A stretch of 64,000 bases of DNA from Empedobacter tilapiae. Lineage in GTDB: Bacteria > Bacteroidota > Bacteroidia > Flavobacteriales > Weeksellaceae. Under the pieces are notes generated by a model. The model saw only the letters and a program-made list of their open reading frames with translations. It was not told the origin of the DNA and did not search any database. The position numbers were made by a program, and so were the translations under genes. Where the stretch lies: the NCBI RefSeq assembly GCF_004785645.1, contig NZ_SRPE01000002.1:124001-188000 (forward strand). Direction: 5' to 3'. Of the stretch, positions 8,849-17,899 are shown one piece after another (the stretch's first letter is position 1; each line of letters starts with the position of its first letter).

Positions 8849-9612
8849 TGAAGTACGCCATTTGTCAAGTAAGTGTTGCGCCATTGCGCTCCGAAGCAAG
8901 AGATTCATCAGAAATGGTGAGTCAGGTTTTGTTTGGAGAAAAGTTGATTATTTTAGAAGAATTAGAAAAATGGACGAAAGTTCAGTTAGCTTTTGATGGT
9001 TATGAAGGTTGGCTTGATCAAAAACAAATTGTAGAAATTTCGGAAGAAGAATACAACAAAGACTCGATCGAGAAATTTGCTATCAATCCGTACAATCATG
9101 CAATGGAAAACGGCTTACCAATGACATTGACAATTGGAGCTGAGGTTCGTGCTTTGAATGAAAGTAAAATCAAAATTGGTCCAAAATGTTTTGAATATTT
9201 TGGTGTATATACTTCTGGTAAAAAATCCAAAGATCAATTGGTTGAAATTGCAAAAGCTTATCTAAATGTTCCATATTTATGGGGCGGAAAATCTTCTTTT
9301 GGAATTGATTGTTCTGGTTTAACGCAACAAGTATATAAAATAGGCGGTTACAAAATTCCGAGAGATGCTTATCAACAAGCAGAAATGGGAGATGTTTTGA
9401 GTTTTGTGGAAGAAGCAGAGCCAGGAGATTTAGCTTTTTTTGATAATGCAGAAGGTCGAATTATTCATGTCGGAATTATGTGTGGAAATGGAAATATTTT
9501 ACATGCACACGGGAAAGTTCGCATTGATCCAATTGATACAAATGGAATTTTTAATACCGATTCACAAAAATATTCGCATAAACTGCGATGCATTCGAAAA
9601 TTAATTTCTTAA
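8848..9612 (+). CDS. NlpC/P60 peptidase with N-terminal SH3 domain, cytosolic type (YkfC-like)
   Basis: 254 residues. A bacterial SH3 domain covers about residues 1-60 (VAPLRSEARDSSEMVSQVLF, then GYEGWLDQKQIVE). An NlpC/P60 domain covers about 128-250, with catalytic Cys155 in GIDCSGL, His207 in IIHVGI and a third polar residue near H219. This family cuts the gamma-D-Glu to meso-diaminopimelate bond of murein peptides. There is no signal peptide or lipobox, so it is more like the cytosolic muropeptide-recycling enzyme YkfC than a secreted hydrolase. It is translationally coupled to the O-methyltransferase upstream, an arrangement for which I know no reason. Confidence 0.88.
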   Translation: MKYAICQVSVAPLRSEARDSSEMVSQVLFGEKLIILEELEKWTKVQLAFDGYEGWLDQKQIVEISEEEYNKDSIEKFAINPYNHAMENGLPMTLTIGAEVRALNESKIKIGPKCFEYFGVYTSGKKSKDQLVEIAKAYLNVPYLWGGKSSFGIDCSGLTQQVYKIGGYKIPRDAYQQAEMGDVLSFVEEAEPGDLAFFDNAEGRIIHVGIMCGNGNILHAHGKVRIDPIDTNGIFNTDSQKYSHKLRCIRKLIS

Positions 9613-9621
9613 TAATAGAGC

Positions 9622-9651
9622 AAAAATCATTTCATTTGAAATGATTTTTTT
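9622..9651 (+). terminator. intrinsic terminator after the NlpC/P60 gene
   Basis: An 11-bp stem (AAAAATCATTT at 9622-9632 with 9639-9649) and a 6-nt loop; the 3' arm runs into a T tract. Confidence 0.8.
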
Positions 9652-9752
9652 GTTTTAATTGAAATCAAATCTAAATAGGACATAATCAATGATTAAACTA
9701 TTTTTTAATTAGATTTAGGTGTAACTTTAGTAAACACTAATCGATTGAAATA

Positions 9753-12251
9753 ATGTCTATAAAAATTCCCGATCATTTAAAAGGATTATCTGATTCTGAA
9801 GTAAAAAAATCGCAACAATTATACGGCGATAATGCAATAAAAAACGAGCATAAAAGTACTTGGTACAGTATGTTGTTCGATATTTTGAAAGAACCTATGA
9901 CGATTATTTTAATTGTTGTTTCGGTCATTTATTTGCTTGTTGGCGATTTTGGCGAGGCGACCTTTATGTTTGTTGCGATTTTGGCTTTAACAGGAATTTC
10001 TTTTTATCAGGATACTCGTAATCAGAAAGCTTTGGAAGAACTCGAGAAGCTGAACGAGCCTTTGAGTTCGGTTGTTCGAAATGGACGTTTAATAGAAATT
10101 CCTACGCACGAAATCACTGTAGGAGATTTATGTGTAACCGAAGAAGGAAAAATGATAAATGCTGATGGAAAAATTGTTCATAGTAATGATTTTTCTGTAA
10201 ATGAATCGGCTCTAACTGGCGAAAGTATGTCGGTTTTTAAAGATATAGAAAACCCTCAAATTTATAGTGGAACCTTAACTGTTTCGGGCTTGGCTTTTTT
10301 TGAAGTTACGGCTATTGGTTCGCAAACCGAGTTAGGAAAAATAGGAACTTCGATTCTATCCATTAAAGAAGAAAAATCGCCTTTGCAATTGCAAATCGAA
10401 AAGTTTGTAAAAGGAATGGCAATCATCGGAATCGTCGTTTTTCTATTGGTTTGTTTGGTTAATTACATTCAAACAAAAGACATAATTAGCAGTTTATTAA
10501 GCGGATTAACATTGGCAATGTCTATTTTACCAGAGGAAATTCCAGTTGCTTTTACCACATTTATGGCTTTAGGTTCGTGGAAATTAATGCGTGAAGGAAT
10601 TATCGTTAAAAAAAGCAGTGTAGTAGAAACTCTAGGAAGCACAACTGTAATTTGCAGTGATAAAACAGGAACAATTACCGAAAATTCGATGCAGTTAAAA
10701 GCGATTTACGATTTTAAAACAGATGCTATTTTCGAAGAAAATCAATTTCATGACAAAACGATTTCTGAATTGATAGAATATGCAATGTGGAGCAGCGAAC
10801 CGGTTCCTTTTGATCCGATGGAAAAAACATTGCATCGTGTTTATGAAGCAACGCAAAACGATGTTCGAGCTAACTATCAAATGTTTCACGAATATCCATT
10901 GTCAGGAAAACCTCCGATGATGACACATTGTTTTAAAAATAATGAAAATCAACAAATAATTGCGGCAAAAGGAGCTCCAGAAGCTATTTTACAAGTTTCG
11001 AATCTTTCTGATAAACAAAAAGAACATTTGCGAAACGTTATTCGCGATTTTGGGACAAAAGGTTTCCGACTTTTGGGTGTTGCAAAATCTACTTTTAATT
11101 CAAACGATTTTCCAAAACATCAACAAGATTTACCTTTTGAATTATTAGGTTTTGTTGTCTTTTATGATCCGCCTAAAAAGGGAATAAATGAGGTTTTTGA
11201 GAAAATATATAATGCCGGAATAAAAGTAAAAGTAATTACAGGAGATAATCCTGAAACTACAATGAGTATTGCTAATCAGGCTGGAATTATTCATGCTGAA
11301 GATTGCATTACAGGAAGTGAAATTACACAACTTTCTGAAAAAGAATTATTAAAAGTAGCCGACGAAAAAGTATTGTTTGCACGAATGTTTCCCGAAGCAA
11401 AATTAGCCGTCGTAAAAGCTTTGAAAGAGGATAGAGAAGTAGTTGCAATGTTGGGCGATGGAGTAAACGATGGACCAGCATTGAAAGCCGCACATATTGG
11501 TGTTGCAATGGGCGAAAAAGGAACTGAAATAGCCAAACAAGCTGCGCAATTAATTTTAACAAATGATGATTTAGGAAAATTAGTTGTCGGAATAGCTGCT
11601 GGAAGACGCATTTATACGAATCTTAAAAAGGCTGTTCAATACATTATCTCGATTCATATTCCAATTATATTAATTGTTTCGTTACCGTTATTTTTAGGTT
11701 GGGCTTTTCCGCAAATTTTCACACCTGTTCATGTTATTTTTTTAGAATTGGTTATGGGACCAACGTGTTCTATTGTGTATGAAAACGAGCCTTTAGAGAA
11801 AAATTCTATGAACGAAAAACCTCGTCCTATGACGGAAACTTTTTTGAATTGGAAAGAACTTTCGGCAAGTATTATTCAAGGAATTATAATCACATTAGGA
11901 TTGCTTTTTGTTTATCAATACACTTACCAATTAGGAGGAAATGAAGAAAAAACTCGAGCAATGGTTTTTACAACGTTGATTTTCTCGAATGTTTGGTTGA
12001 GTTTAACGAATAGATCGTTTTATTATAGTTTGTGGTCAAGTTTTAAAAATAAAAATAATTTAATGGTTGGCGTTACAATTCTTACATTGCTTATACTTTT
12101 TGCAATATTGTATATAAAGCCAATTTCTTTATTTTTTAAAGTTTCTTCATTAAATCTAAAAGAATTAGTAATAGCAATGCTTGTAGCAATGTTATCGGTT
12201 TTGTGGTTTGAAGTTTATAAATGGATAAAACGTAGGAGAAAAATTGAATAA
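9753..12251 (+). CDS. P-type cation-transporting ATPase, P2-like, ion specificity unclear
   Basis: 832 residues. The actuator motif ALTGES, the phosphorylation site CSDKTGT (Asp303), KGAPE in the nucleotide domain and MLGDGVNDGPALKAA (hinge) are all intact, so it should be an active pump in the inner membrane. Membrane helices lie in pairs near residues 45-90, 220-275 and in the last 200 residues. The M4 motif is PEEIP. In M5 and M6, where Ca2+ pumps have NxxE and NxxTD, this protein has SIHIPIIL and FLELVMGPTCSIVYENEP, so the classical Ca2+ ligands are absent. A TAACTTTA box at 9722-9729 is a near match to a -7 element. The gene has its own surroundings and no metal regulator beside it. Confidence 0.88.
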   Translation: MSIKIPDHLKGLSDSEVKKSQQLYGDNAIKNEHKSTWYSMLFDILKEPMTIILIVVSVIYLLVGDFGEATFMFVAILALTGISFYQDTRNQKALEELEKLNEPLSSVVRNGRLIEIPTHEITVGDLCVTEEGKMINADGKIVHSNDFSVNESALTGESMSVFKDIENPQIYSGTLTVSGLAFFEVTAIGSQTELGKIGTSILSIKEEKSPLQLQIEKFVKGMAIIGIVVFLLVCLVNYIQTKDIISSLLSGLTLAMSILPEEIPVAFTTFMALGSWKLMREGIIVKKSSVVETLGSTTVICSDKTGTITENSMQLKAIYDFKTDAIFEENQFHDKTISELIEYAMWSSEPVPFDPMEKTLHRVYEATQNDVRANYQMFHEYPLSGKPPMMTHCFKNNENQQIIAAKGAPEAILQVSNLSDKQKEHLRNVIRDFGTKGFRLLGVAKSTFNSNDFPKHQQDLPFELLGFVVFYDPPKKGINEVFEKIYNAGIKVKVITGDNPETTMSIANQAGIIHAEDCITGSEITQLSEKELLKVADEKVLFARMFPEAKLAVVKALKEDREVVAMLGDGVNDGPALKAAHIGVAMGEKGTEIAKQAAQLILTNDDLGKLVVGIAAGRRIYTNLKKAVQYIISIHIPIILIVSLPLFLGWAFPQIFTPVHVIFLELVMGPTCSIVYENEPLEKNSMNEKPRPMTETFLNWKELSASIIQGIIITLGLLFVYQYTYQLGGNEEKTRAMVFTTLIFSNVWLSLTNRSFYYSLWSSFKNKNNLMVGVTILTLLILFAILYIKPISLFFKVSSLNLKELVIAMLVAMLSVLWFEVYKWIKRRRKIE

Positions 12252-12267
12252 AATAGTAATATTTAGG

Positions 12268-12297
12268 TTTATTGATTCGTTATAACGAATCAATAAA
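12268..12297. repeat. perfect 14-bp inverted repeat over the hydrolase stop codon
   Basis: TTTATTGATTCGTT at 12268-12281 is complementary to 12284-12297 with only two bases between. It lies after the ATPase gene and covers the last codons and stop of the convergent hydrolase gene. It lacks a T-run, so a role as terminator or RNA end stabiliser is possible but not certain. Confidence 0.5.
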
Positions 12298-13050
12298 CTC
12301 AACTGTTTTTACCAAAGTAGGCGTTCTATTTTCTTTGTAGGGCGTATGTTTTGCATCAAGAACAAGATAACTTTCTTTTCTTCCTTTTACATTATTGATA
12401 ATTCCATTTACTTGCTCAATCGAACCAAATTCATCATCAATTCCTTGAATAACTAATGTTGGACATTCTATATTTTTTAATTCTTCTCGAATATCAAAAT
12501 CAATAAAATCTGGACGTAACCAAGTTTCTGTCCACATCTCAAAAACTTTCTGCGTATTTTCTCCGTGATATTTTTCTAAACGCATTTTTAAATTAGTTTC
12601 TGTGTATGCAATTTTAGCTTCTCTAATTCCTTGCAATGAAATTTCTTCCACAATAATGTGCGAACCAACTACAACAATTCCTTGTAAATTTTGGTGAAAT
12701 TTCGAAGCATAAAGTAACGCAATCGATCCGCCATCGCTATGACCAAATAAAATAATGTGTTTGAAGTTGAAATGTTGAACCAAATCATTTAGAAAATCTG
12801 CTTCATCATGCATATACGTTAATTCACGACGATAAATGGTAAAAGGTGAAGATTTTCCATAACCTTTTCTATCGTAGATGAATAAATTACAATTCGTTTT
12901 TTCGGCAACTTCTTTTGGGAAATCTCTCCAAAGTTGTGTAGAACCTAAAGAATCGTGTAAGAAAATAAGAGTTGGTCTTTCTGGATTTATTTCGTGGTGA
13001 TAATAATGAATATTGGCGTTGTTAATTTCTAAACTATTTTCTATTTCCAT
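12280..13050 (-). CDS. alpha/beta hydrolase
   Basis: 256 residues with a complete alpha/beta hydrolase fold. The oxyanion region is TLIFLHDSLGST (about 27-38), the nucleophile elbow is GHSDGGS (Ser105), the acid is Asp205 or Asp206 in QGIDDEFGS, and the base is His235 in DAKHTPYKEN. It also has the DRKGYGKS motif common in esterases and C-C hydrolases. No signal peptide, so cytosolic. The substrate cannot be told from sequence. It is convergent with the P-type ATPase gene, and the inverted repeat at 12268-12297 covers its last codons. Confidence 0.85.
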   Translation of the reverse strand: MEIENSLEINNANIHYYHHEINPERPTLIFLHDSLGSTQLWRDFPKEVAEKTNCNLFIYDRKGYGKSSPFTIYRRELTYMHDEADFLNDLVQHFNFKHIILFGHSDGGSIALLYASKFHQNLQGIVVVGSHIIVEEISLQGIREAKIAYTETNLKMRLEKYHGENTQKVFEMWTETWLRPDFIDFDIREELKNIECPTLVIQGIDDEFGSIEQVNGIINNVKGRKESYLVLDAKHTPYKENRTPTLVKTVEFIDSL

Positions 13051-13083
13051 TTATGAAGTAATTTTTTTGAATTTAAAGATAAC

Positions 13084-13117
13084 AAAAATGCCTCGATTTT
13101 ATTTATTCGAGGCATTT
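13084..13117 (-). terminator. intrinsic terminator of the yicC-gmk operon
   Basis: The arms AAATGCCTCGA (13086-13096) and TCGAGGCATTT (13107-13117). Read on the minus strand the hairpin is followed by T residues, right after the gmk stop. Confidence 0.85.
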
Positions 13118-13138
13118 ATATATTAATAATAAAAAATT

Positions 13139-13705
13139 TTACTTGATAAAATCTGTAATAATTTCTAAGGTTTTTGCTTTTGCAGTTTCTAAATCGTCGT
13201 TCAATAAAATGATATCAAAGTCTTTTGCTTTTTCCATTTCAATTCCTGCTTTGTCCAAACGCTGTTTCAATTTATCTTCGCTTTCTGTGTTGCGAGAAAT
13301 CAAACGTTCTTTCAAAATTTCCAAAGATGGAGGATTTACAAATACCGTTAAACATTGATCTCCGTACAATTTTTTGATATTCAATGCACCAATAACATCA
13401 ATATCAAAAATCACAGAATTTCCTTCTGATGTAATGCGATCAACTTCTGATTTTAAAGTTCCATAAAAATTATCGCGGTAAACTTCTTCGTGTTCTACGA
13501 ATTCGTCGTTTGCAATTTTTGCTTTAAATTCTTCTGGTGTTAAGAAATAATAGTCTTCTCCGTGAGCTTCACCTTCGCGTTTATCTCTAGTTGTACAAGA
13601 AATAGAAAATTTGATATTCTCCAATTGTTCTAAAGCGTAACGAACCAAAGTTGTTTTTCCTGCACCTGATGGAGCTGAAAAGACGATTAATTTTCCTTTT
13701 TTCAT
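13139..13705 (-). CDS. gmk: guanylate kinase
   Basis: 188 residues. It phosphorylates GMP to GDP with ATP. The P-loop is FSAPSGAGKTTL (about residues 8-19); the GMP-binding part is SISCTTRDKREGEAHGEDYYFL, followed by FVEHEEVYRDNFYGT. Length and motif order are those of bacterial Gmk. The start codon overlaps the stop of yicC (TAATG), so it is translationally coupled to it. The yicC-gmk pairing is widely conserved in bacteria. Confidence 0.97.
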   Translation of the reverse strand: MKKGKLIVFSAPSGAGKTTLVRYALEQLENIKFSISCTTRDKREGEAHGEDYYFLTPEEFKAKIANDEFVEHEEVYRDNFYGTLKSEVDRITSEGNSVIFDIDVIGALNIKKLYGDQCLTVFVNPPSLEILKERLISRNTESEDKLKQRLDKAGIEMEKAKDFDIILLNDDLETAKAKTLEIITDFIK

Positions 13706-14565
13706 TATAAAATGTTTAACGATTGTTCTTTAATTTTTTCTAATTCATCTTTCATCTGAACTACAATTTTTTGCATTTCAGAATGATTTGATTTTGAACC
13801 TAATGTATTAATTTCACGACCAATTTCTTGCGAAATAAAACCAAGTTTTTTTCCATTAGATTCAGTTCCAGCTAATTCTTTCAAGAAATATTCGCAATGG
13901 TTTTTTAGACGAACTTTTTCTTCCGTAATATCCAATTTTTCCACATAGAAAATTAATTCTTGCTCAAAACGATTTTGATCAATATCAACTTTCACTTCTT
14001 CTAAACGCTTATTAAAACGTTCTTTGATTGCCTCAATTCGTTCTTTTTCAAAAGGCACAACTTGTGTTAAAAGCTCCAAAATATTATTCAAGTTTAAAGT
14101 CAAATATTTCTCTAAAACTTTTCCTTCATCTAATCTAAATTGATTTAAAGCGTCAATTGCGTCAATAATTGTTGCACGAATTTGATTCCATTCGTCTTCA
14201 CCCAAATCGTCTTGCGTGTACGAAATAACGTCTGGAAGGCGCATTACTACAGGTAACAATTCACCATCAGTCACATTTGGTGTGATTGATTTGAATTCTG
14301 CCATATAACTTTTGATTAATTCAGCATTTATATTTTGATTTCTTGCAGCAGGATTTAACTCTACTAACATCGAAAAATCAACTTTTCCACGTTGAACTTT
14401 TTCTGAAATAAGGTTTCTGATTTCTAATTCTTTTTCACGATAAAAAGAAGGAATTCTCGTGTTTAAATCCAGTGTTTTACTGTTTAAAGAACGGATTTCT
14501 ATCGTTACTTTTTTCTCAGGTAATTCCAATACGGCTTTACCGTAACCTGTCATAGATGCTATCAT
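13705..14565 (-). CDS. yicC: YicC family endoribonuclease-like protein
   Basis: 286 residues. The N-terminal MIASMTGYGKA and the following IEIRSLNSKTLDLNTRIPS are hallmarks of the YicC/YloC family, as is the C-terminal FISQEIGREINTLGSKSNHSE. Members of this family have been shown to be endoribonucleases that act on small RNAs. The long charged middle (about residues 150-230) is predicted helical, possibly coiled-coil. It is the first gene of a two-gene operon with gmk. A TAATTTTG box on the minus strand just upstream (14585-14592) may be its -7 element. Confidence 0.93.
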   Translation of the reverse strand: MIASMTGYGKAVLELPEKKVTIEIRSLNSKTLDLNTRIPSFYREKELEIRNLISEKVQRGKVDFSMLVELNPAARNQNINAELIKSYMAEFKSITPNVTDGELLPVVMRLPDVISYTQDDLGEDEWNQIRATIIDAIDALNQFRLDEGKVLEKYLTLNLNNILELLTQVVPFEKERIEAIKERFNKRLEEVKVDIDQNRFEQELIFYVEKLDITEEKVRLKNHCEYFLKELAGTESNGKKLGFISQEIGREINTLGSKSNHSEMQKIVVQMKDELEKIKEQSLNIL

Positions 14566-14584
14566 AATTGTAAAATTATGCGAA

Positions 14585-14592
14585 CAAAATTA
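14585..14592 (-). promoter_or_regulatory. candidate -7 box of the yicC-gmk operon
   Basis: On the minus strand this reads TAATTTTG, an exact TAnnTTTG match 20 bp before the yicC ATG. No TTG is found at the expected distance upstream, so this is a half-site only. Confidence 0.4.
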
Positions 14593-14714
14593 CAATAAAT
14601 TAACGTAATGCGAACTGAATTATCATCTTTAATCATTTTAAAGTTTAACATTTTGCTAAAATTTTGATGAACTTAAAACATTTACCTTTAACAAAAAACA
14701 AACTAAAAATAACT

Positions 14715-16025
14715 ATGACAAATCAAGAATTGTACAAAGGAATTGCAGAAGATGGATTGAGTTTACCTTCTACAATGGGAATTTTTCCTTCGTCGAAAGA
14801 TTTTGTATTCTCGAGAGAATCAATCGAAAAAAGTTTGAAATCAACTAATTATTTTCAATTAATTAATTTTGATCTTATCGAAATTGATAAAGACGAAAAT
14901 GGAGCGGTGAAGCAAGAATATCAACTTGTAGTGTCTTATTTGGAAGAAGAATTTGATGTGAATTTGTATGTTGTGGATGCGAAAAGTAACGATTATTCTG
15001 AATTTGGCTTCGGAAATATGATTTCTGATGAAGAAATGGAAATTGCGACTCAACAAGATTTTTATTTGGAATCTGTGATGTATTTCGGAAATGACGCGTT
15101 GGATAGTTTTCATTTGCAACTAAAAATTATGCAAGCCATTGTCGAGAATCCGTCTATTGTTGTCGATTTTATGCCTTATCGTTTGCTTTCTGGTAAATGG
15201 GCGAAAGTAACAGCAGAGTCAGAAATTCCGCCTGCGCCTTCGTATTTATATGTGATACATGGCGTTTATGATGAGGACGAAAATGGCGATCGCGTTTATT
15301 GGATGCATACACATGGTTTGCATCGTTGCGGTTCTGTGGAATTGGAAATGTTGAACATCAAAGATGGAGTAGAGCAGATGAATTCGGCTTTGGATATGAT
15401 TGTAAATGCGTTTATCAAACCAGATTTTCGTTCGCCAGAAAATGAAGAATTTAATATTGGTTATGATGGTTTGGATATTACATTTTGTTGGAAACGTTGG
15501 GAAGATGTGGTAAAAGATTATCCTGCAACAATTCCTGGAGGTTACAATGAACGTCAGCCAGAAAACGAAAATTATGAGCCTTGTGGCGTTTTGTTAGCGG
15601 TGCAAGAGGGACATACGTTAACGCCAGAAGTTTATGCAGCAACAATTGCAGATAATCCGATTTTCTTTATCAGCGATCAGGAAACGGAACGAATGTCAGC
15701 CTTGGCTTATCAACGTTTTGAATCGTATAAAAAAGCATTTAACACGTATTTTAATCCAGAAGCAGATGAAGAGAATTATTATCGATTTTTAATCAAATTA
15801 GGATTTGATGTTGATCATGAAATGAATAAGGAACATATTTGGTTTGATGTGTACGGAATCAATGAAAACAACGAAATTTTTGGTGTTTGTTTGAATCGTC
15901 CTTATGCTGTAGAAGGTTTGAATGAAGGAGATGAAGGTCTTTATCCGCAAGAAATGATTACCGATTGGTTAATTTATACGCCGACAAACACCATCACTCC
16001 TGATAATATTTACACTATTGATTAA
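14715..16025 (+). CDS. large acidic protein of unknown function (possibly DUF4026-like)
   Basis: 436 residues from the ATG at 14715 (MTNQELYKG), chosen over 14667 because the 16 codons before it are basic and low in complexity and an A-rich stretch precedes 14715. There is no signal peptide or membrane segment. The middle has a histidine-rich motif, YWMHTHGLHRCGSVELEML (about residues 195-213), and later GVLLAVQEGHTLTPEVYAA and a tryptophan-rich FCWKRWEDVV. The protein is strongly acidic. In size and the HTHGLxRCG motif it reminds me of DUF4026 proteins, but I am not sure of that name. The 3' end overlaps the convergent hutI by 11 bp. Confidence 0.7.
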   Translation: MTNQELYKGIAEDGLSLPSTMGIFPSSKDFVFSRESIEKSLKSTNYFQLINFDLIEIDKDENGAVKQEYQLVVSYLEEEFDVNLYVVDAKSNDYSEFGFGNMISDEEMEIATQQDFYLESVMYFGNDALDSFHLQLKIMQAIVENPSIVVDFMPYRLLSGKWAKVTAESEIPPAPSYLYVIHGVYDEDENGDRVYWMHTHGLHRCGSVELEMLNIKDGVEQMNSALDMIVNAFIKPDFRSPENEEFNIGYDGLDITFCWKRWEDVVKDYPATIPGGYNERQPENENYEPCGVLLAVQEGHTLTPEVYAATIADNPIFFISDQETERMSALAYQRFESYKKAFNTYFNPEADEENYYRFLIKLGFDVDHEMNKEHIWFDVYGINENNEIFGVCLNRPYAVEGLNEGDEGLYPQEMITDWLIYTPTNTITPDNIYTID

Positions 16026-17244
16026 TCAACGCGCCATTTTTCCAAACATGCGTTGGTTGTAATTGCCCTTGATAATAGATAATATTACGATAATCGAAGG
16101 TAGAGAAGCTGATAAAATCGGCTTTTTTACCTTTTTCTATTGTGCCGCGATCAGCTAAATTCAGTGCTTTTGCCGCACGAAAAGTAATTGCAGCTAAAAC
16201 TTCTGCCATTGATAATTTCTCGAAAGTAGCCAAAACAGAAGCTTGTGTCAGAAGATTTCCCATTGGAGCAGAACCAGGATTCCAATCCGAAGCAATCGAA
16301 ACGCAACAACCAGCATCTAACAATTTTCGAGCAGGAGAATATTGCATTCCCAAACCGATAGAAGCGCCAGGTAAAACTGTTGCAACTACATCAGAATTGG
16401 CAAGATTTTTCACTTCTTCTTCACCAGAAAATTCTAAATGATCTGCACTTAATGCCTTATATTTTGTTGCTAAATAACTTCCTCCAGCTGTAAATTGATC
16501 AGCATGAATCGTAATTTCAAATCCTTGATTTTTTGCTTCATTCAAAAAATAATCGCCTTCTTCAACAGAAAAAGCAGATTGTTCCACAAAAATATCGACA
16601 CGATTTGTTAAATCATCAGCTTTTAATTTTGGAAAAACTTCTTTCACCAAAAGTTCTAAATATTCTTTGTTCGAACCTTCAAAATCTTTTGGTTTCATAT
16701 GAGCACCTAAAAAAGTTGGAACTAAATCAATTTCACTTTCTTGATTCGCCATATTTATCGCTTCCAACATTTTAATTTCACCTTCAACAGAAAGTGCATA
16801 ACCCGATTTAACCTCAGCAGTTGTGATTCCTTGTTTGGTTAATTGCGCAACATGCTTTAGCGTAATATCTTTCAGTTCGTCAACTGTTTTCTTACGTGTT
16901 TCTGTTACAGTAGACCAAATTCCACCACCACTTTCGGCAATTTCTAAATAAGTTTTTCCGTCCAAACGCATTGCAAAATCTTTGGCGCGATTTCCTCCAA
17001 AACAAACGTGTGTATGCGAATCCACAAATCCAGGAAGAAGAATTTGTTCTGTTTCTATTTGTTCAATTTCGATGGTTGGATGTTGGTGAGAAAGTGTTTC
17101 GAAATTTCCAATTTCTACAATTGTTTCATCATTAATAATAATTCCTCCATCTTCGAGAACTTCGACTTGATTTTCGTGAATAGCACCTTTTAAAGGTAAA
17201 TTGGCAAGTGTTATAATTTGTCTGAAAGGACCGATTAATTTCAT
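16015..17244 (-). CDS. hutI: imidazolonepropionase
   Basis: 409 residues from the ATG at 17244. A longer frame to 17298 would begin upstream of a likely -7 box (TAAACTTG on the minus strand, 17262-17269) and adds a non-conserved tail. It is a zinc or iron amidohydrolase that opens 4-imidazolone-5-propionate to N-formimino-L-glutamate in histidine breakdown. Visible are GFVDSHTHVCFGGNRA (metal HxH), ESGGGIWSTV (substrate loop), TIHADQFTAGG (metal His) and ASDWNPGSAPMGN (metal Asp). The other hut genes (hutH, hutU, hutG) are not nearby, so the pathway, if complete, is scattered. Confidence 0.95.
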   Translation of the reverse strand: MKLIGPFRQIITLANLPLKGAIHENQVEVLEDGGIIINDETIVEIGNFETLSHQHPTIEIEQIETEQILLPGFVDSHTHVCFGGNRAKDFAMRLDGKTYLEIAESGGGIWSTVTETRKKTVDELKDITLKHVAQLTKQGITTAEVKSGYALSVEGEIKMLEAINMANQESEIDLVPTFLGAHMKPKDFEGSNKEYLELLVKEVFPKLKADDLTNRVDIFVEQSAFSVEEGDYFLNEAKNQGFEITIHADQFTAGGSYLATKYKALSADHLEFSGEEEVKNLANSDVVATVLPGASIGLGMQYSPARKLLDAGCCVSIASDWNPGSAPMGNLLTQASVLATFEKLSMAEVLAAITFRAAKALNLADRGTIEKGKKADFISFSTFDYRNIIYYQGQLQPTHVWKNGALINQ

Positions 17245-17318
17245 TTTTGTTGTTTTATAACACAAGTTTACGAAATTTAAGGGAGAATTTGTAAACAAGC
17301 TGAACTTGTTATCAAATA

Positions 17319-17351
17319 AGATGTGATTTCAAAACAAGTTTGGAATGACTT
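17319..17351 (-). repeat. decayed REP-like element
   Basis: Read on the minus strand it begins GTCATTCCAAACTTG and ends TTTTGAAATCACATCT, the layout of the flavobacterial REP-like unit with several changes. It lies between hutI and the second GNAT gene, and is related to the two units at 676-748. Confidence 0.4.
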
Positions 17352-17356
17352 AATTT

Positions 17357-17893
17357 TTATCGTAAGTCAGTCGATAAAATAGCGTAACCATAATTATCTG
17401 TCCAACCAGATTTTAGAGGAAGTAATTGTCTTGTATGCGCTTCTCGTATCATGCCAACTTTTTCAAGAACTTTGTAAGAACTAATATTATCAACTGCGCA
17501 TCCAGCTTCGATTCTGTGAAGATTTAAAGTATTAAATCCAAAAGAAATAATTTCTTTTAAAGCTTCGGTTGCAATTCCTTTGTTCCAAAAATCTGGATGT
17601 AATTTGAACCAAATTTCTGCATTTTTGTATTTAGCTCGACCTAAATTTAGAGAAATTAACCCAGCAAATTGATTGTCATTTTCGATAACAAAAGTATAAG
17701 CTTGTGGTTGTTCTCCTTGATTAGATTTTACTAAATCTTTTACATGAAGAATTGTAACCTCTATATTTTCTGGAATTCCTAAAGTGTTATATTTATCAAC
17801 TTCTTCGATAGAATGTAATTGATGAATTGCTTCAGTATCATCAATTGTGACTGATTTCAAAGTTAATCGTTCAGTTTTAAGAATAACATTCAT
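17357..17893 (-). CDS. GNAT family N-acetyltransferase (RimJ/RimL type)
   Basis: 178 residues. It begins TERLTLKSVTIDDTEAIHQL, the usual opening of RimJ/RimL-type acetyltransferases. The acetyl-CoA region is WFKLHPDFWNKGIATEAL (N-K-G-I-A in place of the usual R-G-x-G-x-A), followed by NLHRIEAGCAVDNISSYKVL, the typical HRIEA and NxxSxxVLEK block. Members acetylate N-terminal amines of proteins or small amines; the substrate here is unknown. No signal peptide. It follows the small membrane protein gene by 6 bp in the same direction and is probably co-transcribed with it. Confidence 0.88.
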   Translation of the reverse strand: MNVILKTERLTLKSVTIDDTEAIHQLHSIEEVDKYNTLGIPENIEVTILHVKDLVKSNQGEQPQAYTFVIENDNQFAGLISLNLGRAKYKNAEIWFKLHPDFWNKGIATEALKEIISFGFNTLNLHRIEAGCAVDNISSYKVLEKVGMIREAHTRQLLPLKSGWTDNYGYAILSTDLR

Positions 17894-17899
17894 ACTATT

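Noticed and set aside
16018-16029. Palindrome TTGATTAATCAA at the overlapping ends of the unknown gene and hutI
   Set aside because: Twelve AT-rich bases without a T-run are too little for a terminator or binding-site claim.
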